Part shown: one piece after another, positions 25,280 to 37,989 of the stretch | Numbering within the stretch: position 1 is the first letter of the stretch | Layout: each line of letters starts with the position of its first letter | Assembly (NCBI GenBank): GCA_019914995.1 | Contig: CM034140.1 | Span: 5,642,001-5,706,000 of the forward strand | Length of the DNA: 64,000 nt | Reading direction: 5' to 3' | Source of the DNA: Acanthochlamys bracteata | Lineage: Eukaryota; Streptophyta; Magnoliopsida; Pandanales; Velloziaceae | Program-made: the position numbers and the translations under genes | Notes under the pieces: generated by a model | Told to the model about the DNA's origin: nothing | The model's input: the letters and a program-made list of their open reading frames with translations, nothing else | The model's database searches: none

Positions 25280-25810
25280 AATATAAGCAGTCACTGTTTC
25301 ATGTCAACGCAACTAACCAGTGTGATTGCTATATATACCATTAGCGACTATGAACCAGGCGGTCGCTGAATAGCCACAAGCGACCAGTAGCAGCTGGTCG
25401 CTAATAGCTCTAGTTACGAGGAATTAACGATCGATCAATGTGTCGCTATTATCTACTAAGCGACAAAGGACAACTGTGTTACTGATACTTTTCTATCTTA
25501 GGCTTTAGTGACTAGCCACGCTGTTCACTGATATGTATATAGTGATTGTGTGACCGATCACGGTTTACGTATTTGCTATTAGGAAGTTCTAGTCGCAAAT
25601 ATATTTTGAGCTAGTGATCGCGTGGACGTGATCGTCGATACTTTCCCATTTGCGGATGTTGATGTTGCTACCATTTGCGATTGTCTAGATTTACAGGTCA
25701 CAAATTTATTAAAGCGGCCCAACTACCGACCAACTTTTTGCTATCACGAATAGTTTTAGTTATCGATTTTCACTATTCACGACCATTCTTTAGTGTCGTG
25801 ATGATGTGCT
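25280..25810. mobile_element. Block of GTCGC/GCGAC motifs, possibly a CACTA-type subterminal region
   Basis: Short motifs such as TTAGCGACTA, GGTCGCTGAAT, AGCGACCAG, CTGGTCGCTAATAG, TGTCGCTATT and AAGCGACAAA recur in both orientations. They include a perfect inverted repeat AGCGACCAG..CTGGTCGCT at 25379-25402. Dense short subterminal motifs in both orientations are typical of CACTA elements. I found no clean CACTA ends and no transposase, so this is at most a relic. Confidence 0.4.
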
Positions 25811-25819
25811 CTTTTGTAT

Positions 25820-25960
25820 TGACCTAACTTCACTTTTATTAAAACTTAACTCTAAACTTCACTTGACGTATTTCATTGACCATATCAATTCTACTTCTAA
25901 TGAACTCTACTTTTATTAAATTGATTTTTGCGAAACTCACTTTTACATAATTAAAATACG
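25820..25960. mobile_element. Partial family B MITE
   Basis: Segments such as ACTTCACTTTTATTAAAACT, TAATGAACTCTACTTTTATT and GCGAAACTCACTTTTACATA resemble the reverse orientation of the family B body at 6722-7017. Ends are missing. Confidence 0.4.
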
Positions 25961-26049
25961 TAATTATGATCAAAGAGAAAAGAAGACACTCTTCTAGTGA
26001 TCACTATCTTGGATCATAATTAATTAGCTTTATATAACAGCTTGTGTAG

Positions 26050-27320
26050 GAGGATGACATCTATATGTATGTAATCTGGAAAGAAAGAAACACATCTTAA
26101 AATCTTGTAAACATTATAAACTAAGATATCATAAAGCATGTTTTTTTTTTAAATTAGAAAATTTCCGATATTTTTTGTTAAAAACAAGCATTACATCATC
26201 TAATTTGTGTATAATACTTCTTTAAGAACTCCCGATCTAAAAGGGAGGGAGTTGTTTGAGATTGTTTAAAATAAACTATTTTTATTAAGAAATAAACTTG
26301 ATAGACTTTTTAATAATGAGTTTACATTTAACTTAAAAAATTAGATAATCTATAAAAATTTTCATGTATAATTTATTCATATTTTTTAAATTAAAAGAAT
26401 CTAAGGTATCATAAAATGTTTTTGAAAAATAAAAAATCAAAAAATATGCTCTAGGTCAGATTCTATACATAACAAGATATACTTGAATTTATGTGGATAG
26501 CATGTGCATGGTTCCAATATAAAATAAGACAAAAACCCAATTGGTATATTTTTATAATTTTTCATGAATTTATTGATAATTATTACACCAAAAAATATTA
26601 TAATTGAATGTCCAAAAATTCGTGGTATCTAGTTATCATATATGTAGATATATATAGAGAGAAAGAGAGGAAGAAATGCATCTTAAAATCATATAAACAT
26701 GATGAATTAAGATAGCAAGCACGTTATTTTTATTTTAAATTAAAATATTGTATAAGATGTACTACAAAATAAAATATTGATATAAAATTTGATAGATAAT
26801 GTAAACACTACTAAACATTTCCAATATTATGTAGTTAGTGTATACTAGTTTTTAAGAATCGAAATTCAAATATATCAGATTCCATACATAATAAGATAAG
26901 AGCGTGTTTCAATTTCATAAGTGAGTCTCGAAAAAGTTAAAAATAAAATTTATGAAAAGTAGAGTTCGATAGAAATAGAGTGTGAAGTAATTATCCAAAT
27001 ATATAAAATAAAGTTTGAAGTGAAATTTTTATAAAAATTAATTTTAGTGTGAAAATAAAGTAGAATTAGGAGGGATAATTGAAACATAAAGTGGCAATCT
27101 TAAATCTATAATATGATCTCTGATCGTGTACATGTTGAAGAATTAGTCAGCGAGTCCGTTTGGTTGTAACCGAAACATGCTCTAAATTTGAACTCACACG
27201 CATAACATGTGCATGCGCTTCCAATGTAAAATAAGAAAAAAAATAATTCACTATTTTTTTATTTTTTCATAAATTTGAATAATAAATATTATTCTATAAA
27301 GTTTGTAATTAAATATTAAG
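26050..27320. repeat. Diverged tandem segmental duplication (~0.6 kb units)
   Basis: Landmarks in the first unit recur in order in the second: ATCTTAAAATCNNRTAAACAT (26094 and 26680), CAGATTCYATACATAAYAAGATA (26458 and 26878), CATGTGCATG..TTCCAATRTAAAATAAGA (26510 and 27207). The second unit carries an inserted family B MITE at 26900-27182 that the first unit lacks. Confidence 0.6.
26900..27182. mobile_element. MITE, family B, 283 bp, with paralogous empty site
   Basis: The ends are GAGCGTGTTTCAA and CGAAACATGCTC, flanked by TAA on both sides (26897-26899 and 27183-27185). The duplicated sequence at about 26475-26500 continues across the insertion point without the element, which fixes the borders independently. 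Confidence 0.75.
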
Positions 27321-28869
27321 TGCCAAATATTAATTTAGTTAATTTAAACTTGATTATAGAATCATCAGTCAATGCTTGTAGATTCGGACCAAATTGTTTG
27401 GATCGATCCGAATCTGCAAAAAATGAATTGTACAAACAATCCGGTCTGATTCAAATTGACTCGGATGGATCGCAGGGTCGGACCGTCCGGATATGGTCTG
27501 AGTCTGTAAAAAAATTTATCGTGCAAGCAATCTGGTTAGACCCGGGCCATGTAAAAAAAATTAAAAAGAAAATTTTGTTGCCTGCCAAGTGTTTGTCAAA
27601 ACGCCAAAACAATGTGACAACAGCAACAATACTATTCCTTCAGCACCATCACTCTCTTTCACAAACCGATGCACCACCACCACTGATCAAACATATCTTC
27701 GCCGCATCTATGGTAACGAAGATATGTGATGGTTGAGATAGAAATCGTTGTCCTCGTCATTGAAGAACTAGAAGTCGGCCTCGAAATCATCGAAGAAGGA
27801 TGCTTTCTTCTTCTTGTTGTTGAAACTGAGATGGTTGGAAGAAATACAGTCCGGTGTCACTCGGCGACACAGTGGAGGAACATAGTCAAAATAATTGCTC
27901 CACCACACATCGCTCTCTCAAGTTTCTTTTTCTTGATCAGTAGCTCTTCTTCTTACTTCTCTTTCTATCTCTTACTAGGCTCCCAATAAACTAACTAGAG
28001 GCATGTGTTTGTGCTTGTGCATGTGTTATGGAGGAAGAAGATGAAACGCTTGATGTGCTTCTTTGGAGATTCTTTTGACCGAGAGAAAGAAAGGTTCGGT
28101 GGGTTTTCTCAATTCAATTCAAGCACGCACCTATTTACTAGTTACCACTTAGTACTTGCTAGAAGAAATAAGAAAAAAAAAATCAAAACAAGCAGAAAAT
28201 ATGTAATGTAGTTTTTCCAAAGTTCGGTAAGAAAATAAATTCTGTGGGACGAAAAAAGTTAGACGATGAGACGAGTTTGTAGCCAACCACATTTCATTAC
28301 TCTCTACTACATCCAACATCTGTCGTCTCTCCACTATAGCCCCTCACTTTCTTTCTAATAATCTCCACTTCATTGATCTTTATTTGAATAAACAACAATG
28401 CAAAACAGTCACTGCGGAGCTTCATAACGAATACCAAATCTCGATTTACTTTTGGAATTCGATGAACTTGAAGATCAACGTAGGCTTTTCCTCCGTAATG
28501 CTTCGTTGGAAGTTGACCGGATCAATTTGATGTTGGCAGATCGACCCACGGCCGGTCGGTTGATCGGACTGCTACCCCTCGATCCGGACTGCTTTGCCAT
28601 CAGCTTGCGCTTTGAATAACCGCAAATAAATGTGTCATGTGTGGATGAGATTGATTAGCATATATAACGTTACAAGCCCACTTTCTCAAAAGAGTCAAAA
28701 TGCTTAAAAGGTTTTGTATTTTCCGAAAGGGGAGGGCTTTGTTTGAAAATTTGCCTGCTAACTACAGGGTCACAGACTCACAGGCATGGTCTGGCAACTT
28801 CCTCTGTACAGAAAGTACTGACCACTCTTTCCTGACCTGCTGAAAGTCTCACCGCTGCCGGGCGCTTTT
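27320..28869. other. Unassigned stretch upstream of the mitochondrial glycoprotein gene
   Basis: 27375-27550 contains an imperfect repeat of GATYYGGAYC-type words about 110 bases apart, perhaps a transposon remnant. The open frame at 27320-27736 is not recognisable. 28690-28869 is the proximal promoter and 5' UTR of the next gene, with no obvious TATA box. Confidence 0.35.
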
Positions 28870-31800
28870 ATGTCTCTCCGCCAAATAAATCGCCGGCAGA
28901 CTGCAGTCATCAGGGACGGCGGTCTTCTCAGAGCTCTCCTCTCCGAGATCGATCACGAGCTATCCTCTCCTTATCCATTCCAAGTAATCCCACAATCTCT
29001 CTCTGTCTCCGACCATGGAGATTCTCCCTACCACTTTCTGATTATACGTAAACTTTCAGGGGGGTGGCGGCTTACCACCGGAACCGTTCACATTCGAATG
29101 GGACGACCTACGCGCGAAGGAAGTTGTCCTCCGTGGTGCTGACGCGGCAGTCACGGCGAAGCTTGGCCCTGTAATCTGTAAAGGTTCAAGGGCACTTCCG
29201 CACCACGCACTGATGAAGGTTTGCCTTGCTAAGCCTAAATGTAGTGTGATGCAGTTCGATTGCATGGTCCACACTCCTGCTTGGCTTCGAATGATGGAGA
29301 ATGTACTAGAGGAGGATGAGGATGGTGTTGGTGTTGATGGTGAAGGAGAGGATTATGATTTTGCTAATTTTAGTATATATAATGTTTGCCATCACACATT
29401 GGCGGCGGGCTTTGCAGATGCCTCCAAGTATGTTGGACCGAGGATGAGGTAAGTTACAATTGACTTGTTTTCAATTAGAAAAGTGTGTTGTATGTCTTCA
29501 TTGCTTTCTTGCTTTTCTTCAATCACTCTGTAGACTCCATTCTAATGATGTTTTGTGGAAGTGTATCACTAGTTGGATAGGTTTAAAAATGGACTAGCCC
29601 AAATTGATGAGCATTTGTCTGAAAATATTATTAAAATTTTGAAAGATTTAAGGGCATGGCTATACTTGTACAAAGACATTTACCAAATTCTTTACGAATT
29701 TGAAATATATAAGCTGCATAACATGTAAGAGAAGCTCTGATAGGACAACCATGTTTAATAGTTGCCTTGGTCTTGGTTGTTTGCAAGAGAGGGCATCCTA
29801 ACAGTTTGTAGGCCATCCTTATTCTCCATTTTAGATGCATTAATGATTTGGGATGGTAATGTGAGATCATCTAATTAATAAGAAAGGATAAGATCGATGA
29901 TCTTATAATCTTTTTTTGACCTGATAATCTAATGCCTTCAAATACATCCTTAGTCCCAAGTTTGTCTTGACTTCCTTAGTCCCAAGTTTAGTTTCCTGAG
30001 CAAATTCATGTTGCTTATCTGCTCTACTTTGAAGTTTTTGGAACAATCAACAATATTGTGTTTCTTTACACTTTAAAGCTGTGTTTGTTCTTAGAGAAGT
30101 GAGAGAAGAAAAAACCTTTTATTTCTATTTCTTGTTTGGTTGGAGCGGAAAAATAGGATCAGAAAGAAAGGAATTTCTTCTTCTACACTATTATGATTCT
30201 CTCTGAAGATGTAGTGAAAGAGTATGAAGCCCAATTTCCTTTCTTTCTTTTCTTGTTTTTCTTTTTCACCTTCATTTTCTTTTCTTTTTCTTCAAACCAA
30301 ACACCATCTAGCAATAAAACATGATGGCTGCATTAGCTTAGTTGTCTGACAATGCCATATAACACTGTACAAGGGCGTGCTCAGTTGACCCCATCTAGTA
30401 AGGTAAGGGGCTTGGTTGTAATTATTGTCATCTGTTGCTCTTACCTAAATAGCTTATATAGCGCATGAATGGTTCTATTTTTTTAATTATTGGCTAAAGG
30501 CTAGTTTAAGTTAGATAAGTAATTTGGCTTTTGTTATTACATTTTAGAGGGAATTGTATTTCCATCATTACAAAAATTTCACCTTCCACGAGATCTTAAA
30601 CTTTTCATAACAGTCGGCATTCTCATCAAACATTACCATTATCACAAGTGGATGTGGAATGGTCTTTCCAACTTCGAATGATACTTTTGTCATGATTCAG
30701 TGAAATCTCAGTTACACATCAGCTCCACCATGACGATATTCTTATCAGATTGCATTTTTGAAATGATATTTCTCATTTTTGGAATGGTATTGTCAAAAGG
30801 ACCCAATCTATGAAATGGTAATCATGTTTTCACATATTTATTATGGCACCGATCTCTCAATCTCATATCTGGAATGGTATTTCCTGACTCTTCAAAACCT
30901 TCTAAACTAATTCTTTTGGATTGGTATTTTTCAAGGTGTTTTGCAAAAAGCTGCAGTCCTGGAATCATATTTTTAAGTGATTGTTATTTTAAATCAAACT
31001 CTCACTCTCTTCTTTTGTAGTGGTATTTCCAAAACCTAGAAAATCATTAAAATCACATTAATATCCTTGAATAGTATTTCCAAGGTCTTGGAGTAGTTTA
31101 CTGTGATTTTCATTTTAATCTACTTTGACTTTGGAATGGTTTTTCCAATCTTCGTAAGTGACAGTATTTCTCTCACCACTTCGAGGCCTGCGCGGGTATG
31201 GTCCTCATGTGTCTCGTGTTTTGTTCTCTATTTTCCTTCTAAGGCCTGCGTGGATACGATACTCAATTGTTCGTGTTCAATTGGCAATTGTATTTACCAT
31301 TTTCTTTACTGAGGCCTGTATGGATGTAATCCTCATGTGTTTCGTATTCAATGGATGATTTTTCACCGGTTATCTTTTCAAGGCCTACGTGGATATAATC
31401 CTCACGTTTCTTGTACTTTTATCTCTCCAAGACTTGCGTGAGTACAATCATAACAGAAAATGAGACCTTTTATATTTTACTTGCCAAAGCGAAACTAAGT
31501 TAAAATTAGGGGATACAAATGTAATTTATCCTTTATTTTGTGTACTACTAAAATAATAATTTTCTCTTTTCTCTTCTCTTTTGATATTGTTTTTTCTTTG
31601 ATCTTTTTTTTTTCTTTTTCTTTTTCTTTTTTCCTTTTTCAAAAGAATAAAAAACAACCTTTTGTATCAGTCGGTCCATTTGGCAACCTTAGCAATATGA
31701 GTTTTGTTAGGCTGCATGGCAAACCAGCAGGCCTAATAGCTAGGATCTCATGGTTGCCTAACTTTTCCCTTTTTATGTTTTTTTCTTTCTTTGTGCTAAT

Positions 31801-34455
31801 TTCTTTTCTCCCTCTCTTTTACTTTTCAAAATTTTCTTAAAGAAAATTGTTTTCATTTTTATTTTTATAAAATATTTTAACAGAAAAAGTTTTTCTTCCA
31901 AATAAATAAGTAAACTTTCTAAGGTGAATATCCTAATCAATCCTGAGTTTTGGTCAACAAATAATAAAGTTTGTAGCCCAATTCCCATTAGGTTCGTGGC
32001 TCAAAACTTTATTCTATCTCTTTCTTTTAGCTGGCTGCTCGTCAAGGTCATTATATAAGATACCTTTAGTCTAATTCTCCTTGGGATGGTTGGGTAGCTT
32101 ATCATAAAAGTGACCAAATTAATTTTCCGTAAGAAGTAGGTAAGTCAGTTCTTTTTGAGACAATTGACTTGCTATTTAAAGGAAATGTCCTTGAAATCCC
32201 TACGCTTTTTGGCTACGTTGTTTGAGGAACGTGTGGGTGCCTCACACCTTCCGCATGTGTAAATAACCTTCTGGACCGGCTATATAGGGTCTCCTCATTT
32301 TTCCATTAAAAAGTAGGTGGCGATTCCAATACAACAAACCCCCGGTCGCTAGAATCATACATCATATCATACTATTATAAAAAGAGGATTCAATTTAGGG
32401 TGGAAGTTTCCAAACGAGAATGTTATTCTTCATTAAATACAAAATTTAATATTAACTTTTTGACAGAATTGAAGTTTCACATTTCTAAAACCCTTAGTAA
32501 TGATGCAGAAAATTTTAAACTAATAAAAGTCCTTAATTTGTGCAATGTTACAAAAGATTCATAGGAATAGATTCACTATGCATGGAACTCTTGATTCGAC
32601 AATTTACCCTTTATTAAAAAAAAACGTAAATTAACTTTGACAGAGTTTATAATTTCATATTTGTATACTCTAATAACAATTGGAAAATTTTAGAAGAGGA
32701 TTGTTAAGTAATATATAATATTAAAAAGTGGATTTAACATGTGTCAACAAATTTTAATTGATAATTTTACCTCTTAAATTAGTACTCTTATATTACCCTA
32801 AAAATGTGATCTTTTTAAATAACATTAAAATCGCAAGACATAGTCATTAAAATAAAAACATTATTTAACAAATAACACTAATTTAAGGTGGAAATATGTT
32901 GATTAGAGATAATTGTTTTTAGTCCTCAAGCAAGGAGTATATGCCCATTGATATTTGCAGCTGACGATAAATCTCCCTTCGCATCTATTCAGTATGACAT
33001 GCTAGAAACAATAGTTGGTGGCAATAAATAGAACCAACCATAACTTCCAAACTCAAGAGACATCATCTAAACCAATCAGAGACTAAATAGAGTTGTATTG
33101 TTCTGAATGGGTGTTTCCACTGGTATGTGCAACTGAAGTTGAATCCGTACTTGTGTCTTAACTTTTCTAACCAGATTCTCTATCTGAATGCATGACATGA
33201 ACGACGCCCTCACCCTTTATCTTTAAAATTCAGATGAACAAGTCTATGTTAATGGTAGCATTTAAATTTTGTGTCAGATCGCAGGTTTGACTTCCTCTAG
33301 TATACAAGTGCTAGCGTCCACGTTTTTCTTCTTGTGACCTCGGTGATACTTAATTTATCTACTGTTTTACTAGGATTGATGGAGGAAACTTCAGCGCTAA
33401 TGTTAAGAAAATAGATTAGTTTAATACTGTTGCACAGGAAGAAGGTTTTCACTAGGTAACTTTTCTCATTATGAATGCTACTTTGTTATTAATCTTATCA
33501 ATGGTAGACCAATGGTAATCACTTCTATGATTATATTTCCGAAAGAACTTTTGTTTACTTCGTGAGGGAATCCCTACACTTTGAGTAAATTAATGACATT
33601 TGATCTTTTATGGGAACTGTATCCTCTACGGTTATATGTCTACAATTTGTGATTTAGATATATTTGCACAAAATCAACAGTGTTTAATTCGAAACCCACA
33701 TATAAAAGGTTAAAAGGATTTTAATTATTTTTAAGGATATTGATGTAATGTTATATTGAAAACCTGCAGTTAGATCACTGGTTTGGTTTAAACACATCTT
33801 AACCACGAATTGTAGACATATGCTATTGACTTCAACTGCAGACGATCAAATTCCTCTTTTATGCACCTTGATCCATTGGCAGAAGATGCAGCCATATTCA
33901 AGTTTCTAAGTTTAGGTGCTTACTTTGTAAGTTTCTAAGTGGAAAAAGCTATAGACACAATGGTTAAGTTTCACGCACCCCTAACTGTTTCCATGGTTTT
34001 GCTCTTTGCATGCCTGAGGAATATTGAAGATAGCTTCTTCAAATAATTAATTGCTGACTTCTTTTTTTTTGTCTTTTTTTTTTCTGAACTCAAATTTCTG
34101 ATGGTTATTGCATCCTGTTAGTATTTCTCCATTATGGTTGTAACTAATCCTGCTGACTCGTGAGTCTTGTGGTTTTGGTGAAATTAGTTATTCACATTTA
34201 TCAGCTAGTTTTGCTATATCTTTCATCTTATTTGAAGGGATTGTCATGTAGTGCTTCTATTTGACTGACTTCTCCTTTTGCAGCTCTTTGCGTCCTCAGA
34301 TAAAGGAAGCATGCAAAGATTATCTGGCCACAAGAGGTATTAATGAGGAATTCGCAACTTTTCTACTGAATCACTTGGTCCGAAAGGAACAAAATCAATA
34401 TGTCAATTGGCTACAGAAGTTGGAAGCTTATGTCACAAATGGGACTTCGGCATGA
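28870..34455 (+). CDS. Mitochondrial glycoprotein (MAM33/p32) family protein
   Basis: Three exons (28870-28983, 29060-29448, 34284-34455) total 675 nt and give 224 aa. The phases agree at both junctions (CAA|GGG and ATGAG|CTCTTTG). The C-terminus LRPQIKEACKDYLATRGINE followed by FATFLLNHLVRKEQNQYVNW is the signature end of the plant mitochondrial glycoprotein (MAM33, p32/gC1qR-like) family. An acidic loop (ENVLEEDEDGVGVDGEGEDYD) in exon 2 also fits. The N-terminus RRQTAVIRDGGLLRALLSEI resembles the start of family members and is basic and Arg-rich, consistent with import into mitochondria. Homologues form doughnut-shaped acidic trimers in the matrix and affect oxidative phosphorylation or ribosome assembly; the role of this plant branch is not known to me. 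The second intron is unusually long (4.8 kb) and full of repeats. Confidence 0.85.
30640..31440. repeat. Degenerate minisatellite in intron 2
   Basis: Words of the form GGAATGGTATTTCC recur about every 45-65 bases between 30650 and 31140. They are followed by five units starting AGGCCTGCGTGGATAYRATCC near 31184, 31241, 31312, 31380 and 31430, each continuing CTCATGTGTYTCGT-like sequence. The two halves may be one diverging array. Confidence 0.6.
32150..32350 (+). mobile_element. Remnant resembling a Ty3/gypsy (Tat/Athila-like) LTR end
   Basis: The sequence contains words that I associate with plant Tat-lineage LTRs: ACGTGTGGGTGCCTCACACC, TTCCGCATGTGTAAATAACC, and AAAAAGTAGGTGGCGATTCC. No second LTR, primer-binding site or coding remnant is visible nearby. 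It lies within intron 2 of the mitochondrial glycoprotein gene. Confidence 0.35.
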
Positions 34456-34608
34456 AGGCTTACTTTCCCTCTGGGGCTCTGTTTCAAAGGGGCTACAACA
34501 TCAAGTTTTTGAAGGCCTATCATAATCTTTTTCGTCCTCAATGTTTTCCTAAGAGCTCATTTTTATAAACGGTACCAGCAATGTTCTGCATATATGATCA
34601 TCTGGAAA

Positions 34609-34614
34609 AATAAA
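34609..34614 (+). terminator. AATAAA polyadenylation signal of the mitochondrial glycoprotein gene
   Basis: A canonical AATAAA lies about 155 bases after the stop codon at 34453-34455, a usual distance for a plant 3' UTR. Confidence 0.55.
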
Positions 34615-35057
34615 GTATGTTTGCTTTTGAAAGTCACAATCTCTGAAGTTCTCTCACTATATGTTAGTTACCTATGTTTGTACTTTTCTTTTATTGCATT
34701 CACCATTGAGATGGAATAAAATACATGCGTCGTGGTTGGTGTTAGAAAATAAATGTGGATTTAATAAAGTGGTTACAAATTTGTGTACGTAGGAGGGTAC
34801 CAATATCATCCTGTCAAACGTGTGAAATTTTAAAATAACTAGGAGCAAATGTGTAGTCATTTAAGAGTATAGACTCCAACCAGCACGGAACAGTTTTAAA
34901 CCATACGGTAGCTATTGAAATCATACTTGGAAAAATCCTGAGCTATTTTATTACAATCTCTAAAAGATCAGATTCGTAGTGATTCATTTAATAACGGGAT
35001 TAAAATTACGCAATTCTACGGTTATATGTCAACATATACATATGCACTCAGTAAGAA

Positions 35058-35061
<4 letters not shown>

Positions 35062-35092
<31 letters not shown>
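35062..35092. repeat. (TA)n microsatellite
   Basis: An alternating AT run of about 31 bases. Confidence 0.9.
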
Positions 35093-35094
<2 letters not shown>

Positions 35095-35299
35095 TGTCTT
35101 AATGAAGTCTAATGTATCTGCATTTACCAATCTCGTATAGCAAAGATGTCTGAATGTATGCATATATGATTATGAGTAATAGTTTAAGTACATGCATATA
35201 TTATTTATACGTATGATTATGCTTGCACATGTACCTATATATATATGATCTGAGAAAATCAAGATTAAGCAAAGGGCCAATTACATACTTATACTATCT

Positions 35300-37650
35300 A
35301 CATATGTCATCGTGCATTCACATGTATCTATCCACATGACGTGACACTAATTAGAGAATCAGGATAATAGTCGTATAATAAAGAGCGATACCTAGTCTCT
35401 AGCTCAAATCTACCAACCAGACTACTCCTACCTCGGCGAGGTAACAACCATCTCGGATGATCGAATCGGATGGGCCATGGTATCGCCCCCACGCGCATGG
35501 GCGTAATAATACTATGACCGTAGGTGGGTGCCCGCCCCACACCCACTGGAGTCCTAATCTCAACTCCTGACTCGCATGCCCTCGTGCAGCGTGAGTGTCC
35601 ATGCATAAGGTCAATCGAACTCGAACCTTTACAAGCAATAGTTATAGGTCATATACGTATGCATCATGATCAATCAGGCATAAAGCCTCTATTAGGTTCA
35701 TTCACAACCATGCGTCCATATACATGTACGTATATAATATTGTATAATATATGCTTGAGAACCATATGCAAGCAATAGATGAATTGCATTCATATATATC
35801 TAAATTACCATGCATTGCCAATGATCGTCGTTCCTTATATAGCATGTTCCACAAATGAGTTATGCATCCTACACAAAAGTCCAAACGGTATGCATAATAG
35901 TTTATGCAATTGGTTTCCAATATATATTTGCAACTTTGTCGACTTGAGTATACAGATAGACATGTTAAACTATCTACTAGTAGCAAAGAAATATACTTTG
36001 TATCAAAATTCTTATACATATGTATTAGTCATAAGCATGCTAAGTGAATTTTAGTATTATAATACTATGAAAGACACACATGCTTTTATAACTATCATGA
36101 TTCTCGTGTCGGAATGCATTACTAGGCACTCTCCTTATGCGTTATCAATCATACTACTAAGTTTTCTATCACCTATTTCGTGAACATGTATAAGTAGAAT
36201 CTGAAATAATATGATAACTTACTTATTTACTAGCATGTCTTTACATATGCTTAAATATAAGTCAAACAAACATGCACCACAAATATGAGGGTCAAATCTC
36301 ATATGCACTAAAATTGACAAAGTCATGCCGGAGGTTTTAAAGCGGATGTTACTTGCGTTGAAAACGTAACGATAAAGCTAAAGAGAAAAGATGCAAGTAA
36401 CCCTAACCTGAACGTCCATGCAAATCTATATAAGTCCACCTATCAATACTAATCTGCACCACTCGGCTCCACAACATTCGTCCAATCCTAATACACACAC
36501 AAGAACATTCACTACTCTAAAACGCTAAGCGAACTCTAAATTCTCCATTCATAACACATGTCATAACTAAATTCGAAGTTTAAAACCAAAACGCCACATT
36601 ACGTACGCTGTAGGATTTCATTCGTTTTTTATTCACTATATATTTATCGCTAGCATTAACAAGTTCAACAATTTACCCTAATCAACAATCAATATCAAGT
36701 CCAAATCGACATCGTAGCACGCTAACGAACTTGCCGATTTTCAATCCAAGAACACCTATGGAAAAAGAATTAATCAGTGGTTCAGTAGCAAGCTCAAGAG
36801 ACAAAAGAGCATCATAATTCATCTAAATTATGTGTCTCGAAGGCTCGCTGGATTCCGGAGAATTTTAGGGGTTCCGGCGAACTTCGGCCAAGGGGCATTC
36901 ATGTGGTTAAAAGATGCAGCTGCACTAGCCGAACTCAACAAAAAGAACATTAAGGCCGAAAATCAACGGCGGTGGTCGAAAATGGACGGATCAACATACC
37001 CGCCCAAAGCTCGCTCAAAATCTTTCGTCGGCACTGCAATCATCGAAATTGAGTGAGGGGAAAGTGATAACGGGTCGAGGAGAAGGATTTTAGCAAGTCG
37101 GTGTCGAAGAAGCGGCGGCGAATCGACGACAGCCAAATTAGGATTTTGCTCGGCGGTGAAAGAAAACTCAATCTGGCAAAATTGAAGCAAGGGAGCAAGG
37201 GGAGGGCTTCGAGATACACACCGGAGTAAGAACAAAGAAAAATAATAGTGCCGGAGGGGAGAAATTACTGCCGGTGAGGGGGGCACTGAGGCGGCTGTCG
37301 GGTTGAAGGAGAAAAATGAGGTAAGGAGAAGAAAATAAAGAAGAAAAGAAAACATTGCATGTTAGGGCCTCTATCTTCAAATATGGCTTAGCTTAGCCCA
37401 TCACCAGTCAAACTGTTACAAGTACGCTAATAATTTTGTGCTGAAAAAGTAATTGTGAGTTTGTGATTTATATAATCAAGATTGAAGATCATGCGCCTTT
37501 GAAGAGATCAAGCCCGTTACAATAACAAGAAGAAGATTGCATTTTTGAAAGAAAATCAGCGATCAAGTTGTAGGACGGAGAGATCGACCACATAATAGAA
37601 AGTGATCAGATAGCGGAAAAAGAGATCATCTGCTCTGATACCATAACTGA
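35300..37650. other. Retroelement-like debris without recognisable coding
   Basis: Base composition shifts to a GC-richer patch at 35450-35620 and again at 36830-37300, unlike the AT-rich surroundings. I found no protein family in the open frames here. GCTCTGATACCA at 37637-37648 is the exact complement of the primer-binding site TGGTATCAGAGC (initiator Met tRNA) common in plant LTR elements. On the minus strand it is preceded by CCAGATCA and GTTA, as expected for an LTR end. This suggests a minus-strand retroelement whose LTR would lie to the right. LTR pairs were not found by eye. Confidence 0.4.
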
Positions 37651-37989
37651 TCTGGAGAGGTACGATTTTTTATCTTTCTTTCTTAATAAAAAAACAACAG
37701 AATGTAACTTTTGTTTATAGACCTTTCAATTATAAGCTAAGGAAAGAAATAAGAAATATTACAAAAAAAACTATTACAACTGGCAAGAAAAAATCAATAA
37801 GTATTATATAATTTTTTCCTAAAAATCAATATGCTTATAATCTTTTCAAATACTAAATTAGGAAAGGAGTGCTGATCATGGTAAGAGCAATCATCATCTA
37901 ATGAGTTTGCTATGGAACCAGTCTCTACTTTCATTTGCAAATGCTCAAGCAATTGGATTAAAAACGATAAAATTTTTACCACAAAACAC

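Noticed and set aside
27320-28211. Consecutive ORFs at 27320-27736, 27726-27989 and 28005-28211
   Set aside because: No family motif, low-complexity products, no consistent splicing between them, and an internal imperfect DNA repeat.
36832-37056. 74-codon ORF opening with Arg-rich sequence
   Set aside because: It lies in GC-shifted retroelement-like debris with no recognisable protein and overlaps a minus-strand ORF of similar length.
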